Notes: generated from the sequence alone by a model not told the origin. A stretch of DNA of 20,000 bases from Symsagittifera roscoffensis (GCF_963678635.1 NW_026971652.1:1-20000); one strand, 5' to 3'. Shown: positions 1-9,146, counted from the stretch's first letter. Made by a program: numbers and translations.

Positions 1-620
1 ATAAACAAACAGCAGCGTAAGCGTACTTCTTCGAGATCGAAAGCTATGTTGACAACCAGAGAGTTTATGGCGAATTGTTTCATAAATAAAATTGTACAAA
101 GTTTTTTCAATTACGAGCGAAATTCTTGGTAAGATGCTAATCCCACGGTGGTTATTGATATCTGCTTTAGATGCCGATTTATGCAGTGGCGTTGTATATG
201 CACTTTTCCAGGAAACGGGCCATGTAAGAGAGATAACTATTTGGGTAAACAAAATAAAGGCAAAGGGGGCGATAATACTCGCACCTGTTTTTAAAGTAAA
301 AGGAGGAATGTTGTCAGCAGCAGAACTACTACTTTCAGGTACCTTTAACAATAGTTTTTCAATATAATTAGAACTAAACGAAAGTTCGTCATGATAAAAT
401 TCGCAATTTCCATCATTTGGGTAAACTTACACCATTTTTCCTGATAAACAAATGATAAAATTCATTGAACAGTTCAGCTTTAGCCTTGTCATCTGAGGCC
501 TTTGCGTTGCCAAGGTAAACCTCGGGAGGTAAAGGCGAAACCCCAGAGAGTTGTTCAAGTAGTTATAGAGAATCATTAGTGCTAAGAGTATTGAAAAAAG
601 AAACAAGCTAAATTTTATCA
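1..620 (-). pseudogene. LINE ORF2 reverse transcriptase, N-terminal part, broken and cut by window edge
   Basis: Minus-strand translation of about 540-1, with frame changes, shows the linker PPEVYLGNAKASDD, a KAELFNEFYHLF segment, then ADNIPPFTLKTGA and finally WKSAYTTPLHK followed by INNHRGISILP and EKTLYNFIY. The order P..WK.A..TPLHK.G...D..NYRGISILP is the hallmark of the RT finger region of jockey/CR1-like elements, here with slight changes. The YADD-type catalytic box would lie beyond the left edge. Plus-strand reading frames over this stretch are only its antisense shadow. Confidence 0.75.
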
Positions 621-983
621 AGTTCTATAGATTGACTTATATCTTCCTGTAGCGTGAGAAGTTTGATAGATGTTTCGTCTCCATTTTGCGCTAACCATTT
701 TGGTTTCAATTTGATTTGATATTTGCACAGAATGACTTGAAAAATAAAACGGGAGGCTTTTACGTTTATTTCGTTTACGCTGGGTTGAGGCTTGCACAGC
801 CGAAGTTAGGAGGGAGTACCAATTATTATAGAAATCAACGGAATTCATTAAACAGTAAATGCTCATAAGTGATTCATCGGAATGCATGTATTCATTGAAT
901 ATATCTGCATTGAAACTAGATTTCGAAAAATATTCGATATCAGACGCGGCTGTCATCATTTTGTCGTTTTTAAAGATATACAC
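618..983 (-). pseudogene. LINE ORF2, endonuclease-RT spacer
   Basis: A 121-codon open stretch on the minus strand follows the endonuclease. It carries NSVDFYNNWYSLLTSAVQAS and a basic patch (RKRNKRKSLPFYFSSHSVQ), which is the usual basic spacer between the endonuclease SDH motif and the RT of LINE ORF2 proteins. It overlaps the end of the endonuclease in a different frame, so at least one indel separates them. It has no separate function. Confidence 0.6.
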
Positions 984-1668
984 ATGGTAATAGGATAATG
1001 ATCCGAACTGGATTTTTCAGATAAAACATCTACAGAACATAATTGAGGCTTATTGCAGATAAAAAAGTCTAATATATTCTGGCTGACATGAGTGGGGGAT
1101 TCTACTAACTGGATTCCATTGAAGTGTGCAAAACAATCAAGAATATTGTTAGAATAATTAGAAACGCCGTGGTATGAAACCCAGCATACGTCAGAGCGAT
1201 TAAAATTGCCGCAAACAACTATTCATCCGAAGGATGTTTAGCTAGAAAATGATTTGTATACTCTAACAGACAATTTTTCAAAGTACTCAGAGGATTACGA
1301 TAGACGGAAGAGACAGGGGGGGTTATAAATGTTAATGACTAGAGTAATAGGGTCGCTGATAACAACACAAGCGCAAGAGAAATCATAGAGATAATTTGTA
1401 CTGTTAAAAAAAGTGACAGGGATTGAATTTTTGATCAAAAAAAGCTACACCCCCATGTTGATCTTGTTTGCGAGAGCATTGAGAGACAACAGTGTAACCT
1501 TAGGATGGAAGAATGTTTGAATCATCGGTATCAAGCCATGTTTCGCAGAGACAAAGTAAATCAGGCAAATACATATTTAACAGCTTAATGCAATCTAATC
1601 GTTTGTCCAGGCTAGTAATACTACGAATATTCCACGAAATTATTGAAATAGAAGAATTTGATAGTCAC
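970..1668 (-). pseudogene. LINE ORF2 apurinic-like endonuclease domain, broken
   Basis: On the minus strand one reads ISWNIRSITSLDKRLDCIK, then LLCLCETWLDTDDSNI (the N and E motifs of AP-type endonucleases), CGNFNRSDVCWVSYHG (the GDFN motif, with N for D), SPTHVSQNILDFFICN, and SEKSSSDHYPITMCIS with the C-terminal SDH motif at about 990-1005. In active LINEs this domain nicks the target DNA. There is an in-frame TAA (plus-strand 1500-1502) and the motifs lie in at least three frames, so the domain is inactive as encoded. Motif order and spacing make the call firm. Confidence 0.8.
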
Positions 1669-1699
1669 GTTTCGAGAGCAACCTTTAAATTTCTGATTT

Positions 1700-2476
1700 T
1701 CACTCTTCGCGGGGAATATTTGTTTGTATCATGTCCCAACGTTTCTTTTGTAATTGCTTTTTAATGGTTTCTTCATCCTTAGTAAGCGATTTGCAAATGA
1801 AAACAGGATAGGCGTGATTGCGTAGAAGATGTCCTTTCATCAAGCTTTTTCTGGCTGTCCATTAATTTTTGAAAGTGGCTAGTAGTAAGCGGGGTCTAAG
1901 TGCATCTTGTTTGAACGGTCCAAGTCTTTGTACGACTGCCAGGCTACTTCTGTCCCATTTACCAATTGTTTCCAGTATGGATTCCAGATGTTTCTCATCA
2001 TGTTCCATCCTCGTAACCGAGGAGTGCTGACCAGGCTCCATTTTAAACTCTGGTATACCGTTTAATTTAGATTTCAACTTTTTACTGCCAGAAAAATTAA
2101 CAGTTCTTTGCTCATTTTGGATTGGTAGGCCTTGATTTAACGACAGCGTCGCCTTTAAATGACTCGGTTATTGCCTTTTCAATGATCGCAGGAATTTTTT
2201 CCGTGATTGTATTTATAACTTCTTCATAAGAGGGAAGTCAAGTTTTTTATTGAAACAAATCAGGCAACGAAAGAGCAACAATTTAGCTTCTGTTATCTTG
2301 GGGAGAAGATCCACAGGAAGACCGGAGCATCCATCGTGAAACCAGCCATCACAGATATCGCATTGAATCCAGTTCTCACCACCCACTTTCTTGCAAATAA
2401 GACAATGATCTTCGTCGTCTGATGTTGTTGCCTGAGCTCTATCTCCCCCTGATCCATTCCTTGTTTTCATTGACAT
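1700..2476 (-). pseudogene. LINE ORF1 with PHD finger and CR1-like C-terminal domain, broken
   Basis: The start is the ATG at 2476 (MSMKTRNGSGGDRAQ). Residues 25-72 form a PHD finger: CLICKKVG, WIQCDICDGWFHDGC, then FRCLIC, i.e. C-x2-C, C-x2-C, H-x3-C, C-x2-C. The frame is lost near 2220, continues in another frame (ITEKIPAIIEKAITESFKG), and returns by about 2105. The segment 1862-2077 holds KHLESILETIGKWDRS and RPRLLLATFKN, followed after one in-frame TAA by RKSLMKGHLLRN and LTKDEETIKKQLQKKRWDMI up to the stop at 1700. RPRPLLVTF-like and LT..E.....L-like motifs are typical of CR1-group ORF1 C-terminal domains that bind nucleic acid. PHD fingers usually read histone H3 tails and are known in some LINE ORF1 proteins. 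Confidence 0.75.
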
Positions 2477-3040
2477 TCCAATCTCAAACTATTTATTAAG
2501 TTTATCACAACAATTAGGCTAAACTAAAAAAGCGGGGTCAATGTCGCAGGAGGAGGAGATGGAGAAATGACAAAGAAGTGAACAATGATGTGAAATTCGA
2601 CCAGAATGGACGAAAACGCAGTTTCGAATTCGTGGCCGCTGACCTGGAGGATTAACAATTTTAGCAGATTAGCGACGTTATTTGAGCGATTAGACGAATC
2701 GTGAAGGTCAGAATATTCTGGAAATTTTAACTTTCAAGAATTCAAAATGTGACGTCACATTTCTGAGAAATGATTGAAACGGCCATTTTGGAGAAAAACG
2801 TTGCAGTAGACACGACTACGAAAGAAATAACGACAGATAACTGGAAATTGTCAGAAACCGCTCCGAGTTGTAACGATTGTGTCGCTTCAATCGTTACAGA
2901 GCAATTCACGCAAACGGGGAAGGGTGTTGGGACAGCGTGTCTAGCCTTCCGGAAGGAAATAAGAGCGTTAATCCAGAATCCGGAGGGGTCTCGGGTGGAG
3001 AACTTAAACTGTTTTATATAAACGTTTAGCTTCCTAGTGA
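2477..3040. other. Non-coding; LINE 5' flank and palindromic DNA
   Basis: No supported gene. The part next to 2476 may be the LINE 5' UTR and promoter. Perfect palindromes occur at 2709-2720 (CAGAATATTCTG), 2745-2762, and 2945-2956 (CCTTCCGGAAGG). An 83-codon plus-strand frame from the ATG at 2770 has no recognisable domain. At 2977-2995 there is AATCCGGAGGGGTCTCGGG, an isolated copy of the core of the minisatellite at 5.4 kb. Confidence 0.5.
2745..2762. promoter_or_regulatory. 18-bp perfect palindrome with a CRE (TGACGTCA) core
   Basis: AAATGTGACGTCACATTT is a perfect palindrome centred on TGACGTCA, the consensus binding site of CREB/ATF-type bZIP factors. It lies about 270 bp upstream of the LINE ORF1 start and 8 bp before a plus-strand ATG. 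A promoter role for the LINE, or a bidirectional role, is inference; by itself the site shows only the palindrome and the consensus match. Confidence 0.35.
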
Positions 3041-3245
3041 TGTCCTGAATTGAATTTAATTAACACCCAGATTCATTTTCAGATAATGAGAGGCTAGAAG
3101 TTGAGTGAAGATGTCCTTTCATCAAGCATTTTCTGGCTGTACATTAATTTTTGAAAGTGGCTAGTAGTGAGCGGGGTGTCCTGAATTGAATTTAATTAAC
3201 ACCCAGATTCATTTTCAGATAATGAGAGGCTAGGAGTTGAGTGAA
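3041..3245. repeat. 69-bp direct repeat flanking a 71-bp LINE ORF1 fragment
   Basis: The copies at 3041-3109 and 3177-3245 (both start TGTCCTGAATTGAATT) differ by one base (GCTAGAAG versus GCTAGGAG). Between them, 3107-3177 matches 1825-1895 inside the LINE ORF1 at 68 of 71 positions in the same orientation. The breakpoints share short homology: GATGTCCT opens both the LINE fragment and the direct repeat. This looks like duplication with templated filler rather than ordinary transposition. Confidence 0.85.
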
Positions 3246-3643
3246 AGGGTTGATCAATCTTCGATGGAGATGATTATTTTTATCTACTGAACAAAAACAA
3301 TAGTAGTAGCCTTGTTTTTAGGAGTGACCTCGTGGTCTGGGGATACTGAGACCCAGCTATGAGCTCACTATTCTTGCATATAATTAAGATAATTTGAGTG
3401 TTTTGACCGAAGCCAGAAGCAGTAACGTTTTTGTCGACCCGATGTTAGGAAAACCACCAAAAGAACTGGCTCTGGCAGAGACGGTGAAAAACATGTAGTG
3501 CTCTGTTTAGACGCTAGCCAGTCGTTTTAGAACCTAGCTTTATTTTCCGTCGATATGTACTTCCGGGCGAATGTTACATAGATGTTTTTATAGCGCTCCT
3601 GGGTGTTATTCTTTTTAGCATCATGACCGGCAGGACCGCTAAC

Positions 3644-3669
3644 GAGCACTCCGCGCCGAGCGGATGCTC
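3644..3669. repeat. GC-rich hairpin with one-base bulge
   Basis: GAGCA (3644-3648) pairs with TGCTC (3665-3669) and TCCGC (3650-3654) with GCGGA (3660-3664), leaving one bulged C at 3649 and the loop GCCGA: ten base pairs in all. A smaller hairpin follows at 3678-3691 (GCCCT, loop TAAT, AGGGC). The function is unknown; a terminator call would not be justified in this setting. Confidence 0.5.
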
Positions 3670-4311
3670 ATAATAACGCCCTTAATAGGGCCCTAACCGC
3701 CGGGGCGGAAGGGTAGTTCGGAACGCGGAAGCCTTCCGGATTCCCGTGAATGTTTTTTCAACCTAGTTGAGACCGAAAATTCACGAACCAGGAAAGGTGG
3801 GGGGATTGGCCGTCCCCTCGTTCCCTGAGATTTCTGTGACCAAAAACACTTAAAATTATTCAAGAAACCAAACAAAAAATATTATAGTACCTAAGAAAAA
3901 CAAAAAACATAAAAAATAACCGAAAAAACCAAAAACAGTAAAAACGTATAAAATCAGTAGAAATCATCCCCCCCACGGGATGTGATCCGACCCTCCCGTT
4001 TCTTGTTGTTAGATATATTGTAGATATAATGTGGTTACAGGCATTTATATCAGTTAAGATTGTTACGATCAATTGTGTGGCCCGTTTGTGGTGCTTGTAC
4101 TGTAGAGTTATTTGAGTATTTAAGCACGTTAAGGCTAATTTGCGCTCAATCCGGAAGGGTCTCGGGATTAGTGAAGAAGAATGATCCGGCAAACAGTTCA
4201 AGGAGCGACAAGAAGGGGCTCAAGGACAAAAACAATTGTTTATTGGGTTTCGTTAAAAGTTTTGTATCCCTTTTGGTACAAAAAGTAAGATATTACTCTG
4301 TGGGGGGCTCG

Positions 4312-4327
4312 ACAGTGACTGCACTGT
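4312..4327 (+). repeat. Hairpin with ACTG tetraloop
   Basis: ACAGTG, loop ACTG, CACTGT: a perfect 6-bp stem containing the octamer TGACTGCA (4316-4323). It is a member of a dispersed set with different stems and the same loop (see findings). Confidence 0.6.
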
Positions 4328-4452
4328 AGTGACCCTTCACCGAACTGCGAACTTCCGAGTTAAGCACCCTAATTCGGAAATTGAACAAACCCGCAGGGGT
4401 ATAGTATTACTAGTATTATTATTTATACAGCCTATATTAATTCTCTTATACC

Positions 4453-4468
4453 GTTTTTCAGTAAAAAC
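4453..4468 (-). repeat. Hairpin with ACTG tetraloop (minus-strand orientation)
   Basis: On the plus strand GTTTTT, loop CAGT, AAAAAC; on the minus strand the loop reads ACTG. Perfect 6-bp AT-rich stem. Here the octamer TGACTGCA is not present, only the loop. Confidence 0.45.
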
Positions 4469-4518
4469 ACACTAAGCAGACAGGTTTTTAGGGTCAAAAT
4501 AGCGATATTTTGATTCCC

Positions 4519-4536
4519 CAAAAATCGCGATTTTTG
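4519..4536. repeat. 18-bp perfect palindrome
   Basis: CAAAAATCGCGATTTTTG is a perfect palindrome with a TCGCGA centre, followed by the 10-bp palindrome ATATCGATAT. It lies in AT-rich non-coding DNA. No binding factor is proposed. Confidence 0.7.
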
Positions 4537-5383
4537 AGATATCGATATTTTTTCAAACGGAAAAAAGCGCTAAATTAGTGAATTACATCGTAACTGTGCT
4601 AGTATAATAGGTAGAACCGGTTGAGTTTAGTTCAGAAGTGGTTGGAACTATTTTGGTACCAAAAACGAAACACTATAAAATAAGAAAAATTTTTGAAATT
4701 TTTGAGTTAGGACAGTAAAAATAGTTGTTCGGACAACGTATACTAGTGAATAGACAGGTTTCAGAACCCTTTTGCCGATAACCTTCCGGGTTACAGAGAA
4801 ATCGAACTTAACGTGTTTGATTTAGTGGATTCATCAATCCGGAGGGGTACAAATAGCATAGTTTTTAGCAAATTTTTTCAGCTAGAGCGTTTAAGATCGG
4901 GTTTTTTGCATTGAACTAGAAGACTATAGGCCTTTTGAGCTCGGATCAATAATTTTTAGGTCGAAAAGAGCAGAATTGCGAAAAAATTTAGGCGGAACCT
5001 ATAAGAGAGAAATTTTTTGACATTAGAAAAAAGACGTTTTAGTTAATAACTTTGGTATTAGCGGACAGATCCAGTTGATCTTGGTACCATTAGATCAAAA
5101 CTTAGGTGAGTTTACTCATAGAACTATCAATTATTTAAGAAAGTAAGCGGGAAAATTTTTTTTAAGATTGTTTTTAGCAAATTCACTAATTCGGGAAGGT
5201 AGACCCTTCACGTTATAAAAAATTTTTTTTGGGAAGCCCTTGCACCCGTAAGAAAAAGTAGCAACGGTTGAATAAGGCAATTTTACGCTGTTCTAGACAA
5301 AAAGGGAAGGCTAAGGGAACCAGAAGATAATAGCCGAGTCGAAACTGGACTAGTAGGGACTAGTTGGACTAGAGGGGTCCCAA

Positions 5384-5648
5384 TTTTGCCAATCCGGAGG
5401 GGTCTTGTTATTTTTGCCAATCCGAAGGGGTCCTGTTTTTGCCAATCCGGAAAGGTACTATTTTTGCCAATCCGGAGGGGTCCTTTTATGTTTGCCAATC
5501 CAGAGGGGTACTATTTTTGCCAATCCGGAGGGGTCCTTTTATTTTTGCCAATCCAGAGGGGTACTATTTTTGCCAATCCGGAGGGGACCTGTTTTTGCCA
5601 ATCCGGAGGGGTACTATTTTTGCCAATCCGGAGGGGTACTATTTTTGT
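5384..5648. repeat. Minisatellite of ten 25/28-bp units
   Basis: Ten tandem copies of a unit with the core GCCAATCCGGAGGGGT begin near 5384, 5412, 5437, 5462, 5490, 5515, 5543, 5568, 5593 and 5618; an eleventh degenerates at 5643. Unit lengths are 25 or 28 bp, differing by a 3-bp spacer variant (ACTAT or CCTGT versus CCTTTTAT). Both lengths leave remainder 1 when divided by 3, and no unit contains a stop in any plus-strand frame, so all three frames are open and spell the same peptide blocks (FANPEG, FCQSGG, LPIRRG) in rotation. This explains the apparent proteins here; they are not genes. Confidence 0.9.
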
Positions 5649-6230
5649 TAAGATTTAAGTGGACAGAAAAAAGAAAATAGTGAAAGGTAATAGGTTATTA
5701 GGAGGCAGGCTAGGAACCAGTGACTGCACTGGTAACTTGCTTTTTACAAAAGAACAGACTAAAACAAGACAGGTCTAAACTCGGATATTCGCGACACTAA
5801 GTCTAAATTGAAAAAGAGTTTGTAACTAATTTGTGTGGATTGAAATCCAAATCGTTTTTGGGAAAGTGATTGCCCTAAGGGTTTTAGTAGGTCTAGCTCG
5901 GGCAATCCGAAGCCAGATAGGTAACACAGGACTCGATGGGTGCAATAGACGCCCACTTGAGGAAAATTACTGCCTTCAAGTTTTGTCTGTTTGGTGCAGC
6001 ACCGAACAGGGAAAGCTCTTACTTTAAAAAAAAAAGTTTGACTATCACGTTGCGACTGACTATAGTACAAAACACATACGTTTTTTATTGAAAATATTCT
6101 TATTTTTTCTTCATTTTTGGTATTAATTAAATAATATTTGTGCTTGATTGGGTAGTGAGAACACTATCTTGTAAGTATAATTATATCATCAGACTGTGCT
6201 AGCATCAAATTTTGCAACAAATAATTGATC
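5649..6230. other. Non-coding spacer before the Gypsy element
   Basis: I see no supported gene. It holds an ACTG hairpin at 5716-5733 and a run of eleven A at about 6027-6037. Short frames on both strands at 5759-6070 have no recognisable domain. The start of the Gypsy 5' LTR may lie here, but I cannot see its edge because no second LTR is in the window. Confidence 0.45.
5716..5733 (+). repeat. Hairpin with ACTG tetraloop
   Basis: ACCAGTG, loop ACTG, CACTGGT: a perfect 7-bp stem with the octamer TGACTGCA at 5721-5728, in non-coding DNA between the minisatellite and the Gypsy element. Confidence 0.65.
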
Positions 6231-6239
6231 ATTGTGAAT

Positions 6240-6420
6240 AAATTGTATACACATACAAGGATAACATACAAGGATAACATACATAACATACATGTGATAA
6301 CATAGTTATCACTATAGATAACATACATAGTGATAACATGCAAGGATTCGTGGTCACTATTTAAGTGAAATTTTTGGAATTTATCGTGTTGTGTTATTAT
6401 TATCAGCAGTCAAGATGAAA
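6240..6420 (+). promoter_or_regulatory. AT-rich leader with GATAACATA repeats and TATA-like box
   Basis: Two direct copies of ACATACAAGGATAAC are followed by more GATAACAT(A) copies between 6255 and 6340. At 6294-6312 GTGATAAC and GTTATCAC form a perfect 8-bp stem around the 3-base loop ATA. A TATA-like TATTTAAG lies at 6358-6365, about 110 bp before the first usable gag codons. This would suit the U3/promoter part of a 5' LTR or leader, but no matching 3' LTR is in the window, so the role is inference. Confidence 0.35.
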
Positions 6421-6464
6421 GGACACTAGCAAATCGAATTCAGTGTATAGGCAGTACGAAGTGA

Positions 6465-9146
6465 AAAATTGAAAATGAGTCTAGACAAGTCAATATACCT
6501 AAAATTTGTGATAGCTCCAAGAAGTTCATACCAGAGAAACAGAGAAAAGCAATTAACGACCCTTTTGTCACACGAACCCGGACCAAAAAAGGGAAGAGAG
6601 TTTCAGGCATAATGATTGAAACCAGGAGTCAAAAGTCATCAGAAGGACAAAAGGCAAGGTTCGAGGTAGAGGTCCATTCGGACCCTGGCATGGATGAGAA
6701 CTAGGAGGGACATGGACCGGAAGGGAGAGGAAACAGATGGTTAGCGAGTGAATCTACTCCGGTAGAAGAAGGCCAAGATTTTGCCACTTCCACCAGGACC
6801 TTGGACCGAGAAGGGATGTCGGAACTGTCCGAAATCTCTACTGAAAATGTGGCGACTACAAGATCACCCACAGACAACACCATGATGGTTGGCATGACAG
6901 AAAAACCGGCAAAATCCTCATCGTTTTCAGAAAGAGTGAAGAACACTTTAGGAAATTTTTTTCCATTTACTATGGGAACGGGTACAGGTGATGAAGCAGA
7001 AACCCAGGAAGAAGATGAGGACGATGAAGGGCAAGATGACTTTGGATCTCAAGTCAGCCTCAATAGCTCGACTCAGGAGAATGGCGCATACACCAATAGT
7101 GAGACTGGTATCATGGACCAATTTGGTGTGGTGAGGACGATAAGCAATACCACAAAAGGATCAGGCCAGTCGAGAGACTTTGTGAATATGACGAACTGGG
7201 AAATGCGAACAGAGGTGGATAGTGAAAAGACAGCGAGGCAGAGAATCAAAGCGCGAATCTCGACCAGCATCAAGCTACCTGGGATCGACAGAGTGACACC
7301 GCCACTTGTGACGCCGTTAGTGGAAAACCGAGCATCAATTGAAGAAGCCTTGAACAACATAGTGGGCAATATAGGAGAACAGAATGAACAGATGTCCATA
7401 AGAATGAGTGAACTGGAAAGGGCAGTCCACGTCGAGAGAGAAAGTCTGCGGGAAGAGATCAACCGCAACAGACAAGAAGCTAGCAGAAGCGAAAAACGCT
7501 TGAAGTAGAGAACGGATGAACACTCAGTGAAGAACCTGTCGCGATTGACTAGGGAGGCTGAGCAAAAAGAGTTACGATTGAGAGACGACATGGAGAAGTT
7601 GAGAATTCAACAAGAGCAGACTCTTGGGACTCTTGGCACGAAGATAGATGCGATGATGGAGAGGCGAACTCAGGCTATCATGGATAGGTTGGATGGGCTA
7701 CTAGGCTGCAGGAGTGGATCAAAAAATGGGGAATCGCACTCGGGAGAACCCAGTAGGGAGCCAAGGGTGAACTTCAATGAGCAGCAGAACAGGAGAAGGA
7801 CATATGGATCCACTAGAGGAAGGGGCAGTTCATCAGGCTATGCCACAGGGGACAAAAGAACACGGGGCCCAAACATCAAAGGAAAATCAAGTGGCAACAG
7901 ACAGACCTCAAACGAACGACCGACGCAAGATGCACATGCGACTGGGAGATGCGATTCCAGGAACAGGAGTCATGCGAGTCAAGGAAGAAACAATACCAGC
8001 TATTTGGACAGGAGGGAAAATCCAGAGCCCTTATCAGGGGGCGATGATACTCAGGCGGGGCATTCAAGAGTCGCTACATCAAGGGCCACAGCCTTTGAAC
8101 CTCTGAACAGGTCCTTGGAAATATTTCTTACGAAGTTATCTAGAACCAATGAACGTAGTGAAAAGTCCAGAAGGGTTTTTAAGAAACAAAGATGCTATAA
8201 AGACGAATCTGATGGCTGTATTGATACCTGGATAGAGGTAATGAAACTGCATTTTGAAGAAGAGGACTTGTCAGAAAGACAAGAATAGAGTGCGCTTACC
8301 AGCAACTTGGAAGGGACAGCCCTAAACTGTGTGATGGCGAAAAAGCAATACCAGCGGGATACTGCTGAGAAAATCTTTGAAATCTTGTTAAATCGTTTTG
8401 GCTCGGGGGTGCAGGGACACCAGGCAATGCAGGCAATGATGCGCAAAGATGAGACGATAGACAAGTTTCTAGACAATTTAGAGATGCTGAGAAGGCGTAG
8501 CCAACCAGATGAGTCGAAAAGAAGGATGAACCTGGCAGTAGCCTCAAAATTCATCGACGGTGTGAAGAATGATGAGCTTCGAACAACATTGGCGACACAA
8601 TACACACCCATCTCAACCAATGCGCCAACACCAGAGGAGTTGAGAATTAAGTCAAAAGAATATCTTTATCTGAAGCCTCCATCGAGATCGGGATATTACA
8701 AAAACAATTATGGCAATTTTAACAATGGACCAGGACACCAAGAAAACAACTGGTACAAAACAAGGGACGACATGCACAAGAGACGCTCTTGTGCAAATTG
8801 CAGATAGACGGACCATCATGTGTCAGCATGCCCAACTTACAAACAGGCCATGAAAGCAATAGGCTTTAGCCTCGAGGATAAAGATGCGTCAGAGGTCAAT
8901 CATTAAGATTTCATGAGAGGAGTAATTGCGAAATTCGGCCCAAGGTGCTTCTTTTGTAACTTGGAAGGTCAATTTAAATCAAATTGTCCACAATTCTGGG
9001 ATGCTGTAGCAAACATCAAGCAGCCAAGGCATGAAGAAGCTTTATCGGGTGTGAAAGCCAGCAAGTCTTGCCTGTTAAATGAGGCGGAGGCACGCAGAAA
9101 AGAAAAAAACCGCAAGAGCTGGCAACGAAGAAGATGCTGGCGGTAA
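6465..9146 (+). pseudogene. gag: Gypsy gag: coiled coil, capsid and zinc knuckles, broken
   Basis: One frame runs from 6465 to 9146 with in-frame TAG at 6702, 7506, 8286 and 8805 and TAA at 8904; an ATG at 6475 is in a different frame, so the true start is unclear. Gag coats and packages the element RNA. The N-terminal part is acidic and Ser/Thr-rich; 7330-7700 reads as a long coiled coil (IGEQNEQMSIRMSELERAV, then ELRLRDDMEKLRIQQEQTL after the TAG). An Arg/Gly/Ser-rich stretch follows, then a retrotransposon capsid region at about 8110-8690 (WIEVMKLHFEEEDLSERQE; AEKIFEILLNRFG; DETIDKFLDNLEMLRRRSQ). The first CCHC knuckle (8790-8831) fits C-x2-C-x4-H-x4-C but is split by the TAG at 8805; the second (8946-8987) has Gln instead of His. 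After 9100 the frame is lost. Confidence 0.8.
6819..6832 (+). repeat. Hairpin with ACTG tetraloop inside gag
   Basis: TCGGA, loop ACTG, TCCGA: a perfect 5-bp stem, the weakest of the set. It lies inside the gag reading frame (SELSE) and lacks the full TGACTGCA octamer, so chance is a fair alternative. Confidence 0.35.

Larger units (their letters stand above)
1..2490 (-). mobile_element. Degenerate CR1/jockey-like non-LTR retrotransposon, 5' part
   Basis: Read on the minus strand, the region gives ORF1 (PHD finger and CR1-like C-terminal domain), then an apurinic-type endonuclease, then the finger part of a reverse transcriptase, in the normal LINE order. The window edge cuts the element inside the RT. 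All parts need several frame changes and contain stops, so this is a dead copy. The 5' boundary is uncertain; I place it just upstream of the ORF1 start. I did not find a target-site duplication. The clade call is from motif resemblance; a related jockey-superfamily clade is possible. Confidence 0.8.
3246..5367. other. Non-coding intergenic DNA with A-rich and palindromic parts
   Basis: No gene seen in about 2.1 kb. It has a GC-rich part (3620-3860), a strongly A-rich part (about 3860-3950), and AT-rich DNA after 4400 with frequent short inverted repeats. Isolated copies of the minisatellite core occur at 4146-4164 (CAATCCGGAAGGGTCTCGG) and 4835-4850 (CAATCCGGAGGGGTAC), with an inverted core near 4785 (AACCTTCCGGGTT). 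Short reading frames here (for example 3860-4201 and 4060-4329 on opposite strands) have no domain or codon pattern I can recognise. Confidence 0.6.

Noticed and set aside
2770-3021. 83-codon plus-strand ORF after the CRE palindrome
   Set aside because: No domain, no homologue recognised, no splice or polyA support; it also contains a copy of the dispersed CCGGAGGGG core.
3644-3691. Rho-independent terminator
   Set aside because: GC hairpins without a following T run, in a eukaryotic setting.
5384-5648. CRISPR-like array
   Set aside because: Units are contiguous with 5-8 bp variable parts, not repeats with unique spacers of 25-40 bp, and the setting is eukaryotic.
5386-5680. Three overlapping plus-strand frames of 70-91 codons with repeated peptide
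   Set aside because: They are the three frames of one minisatellite with 25/28-bp units and no stop; no start context, no domain.
6400-6475. Primer-binding site after a 5' LTR
   Set aside because: No convincing 12-18 base match to a tRNA 3' end could be recognised, and no second LTR is available to fix the boundary.
7073-7591. 172-codon minus-strand ORF
   Set aside because: Antisense shadow of the gag coiled-coil region; the plus strand has the domain evidence.
6702-8807. TAG recoding (readthrough) in gag, because four in-frame stops are all TAG
   Set aside because: Frameshifts, a TAA and TGA stops elsewhere in the element, and a His-to-Gln change in the second zinc knuckle show general decay; TAG is one mutation from common codons.
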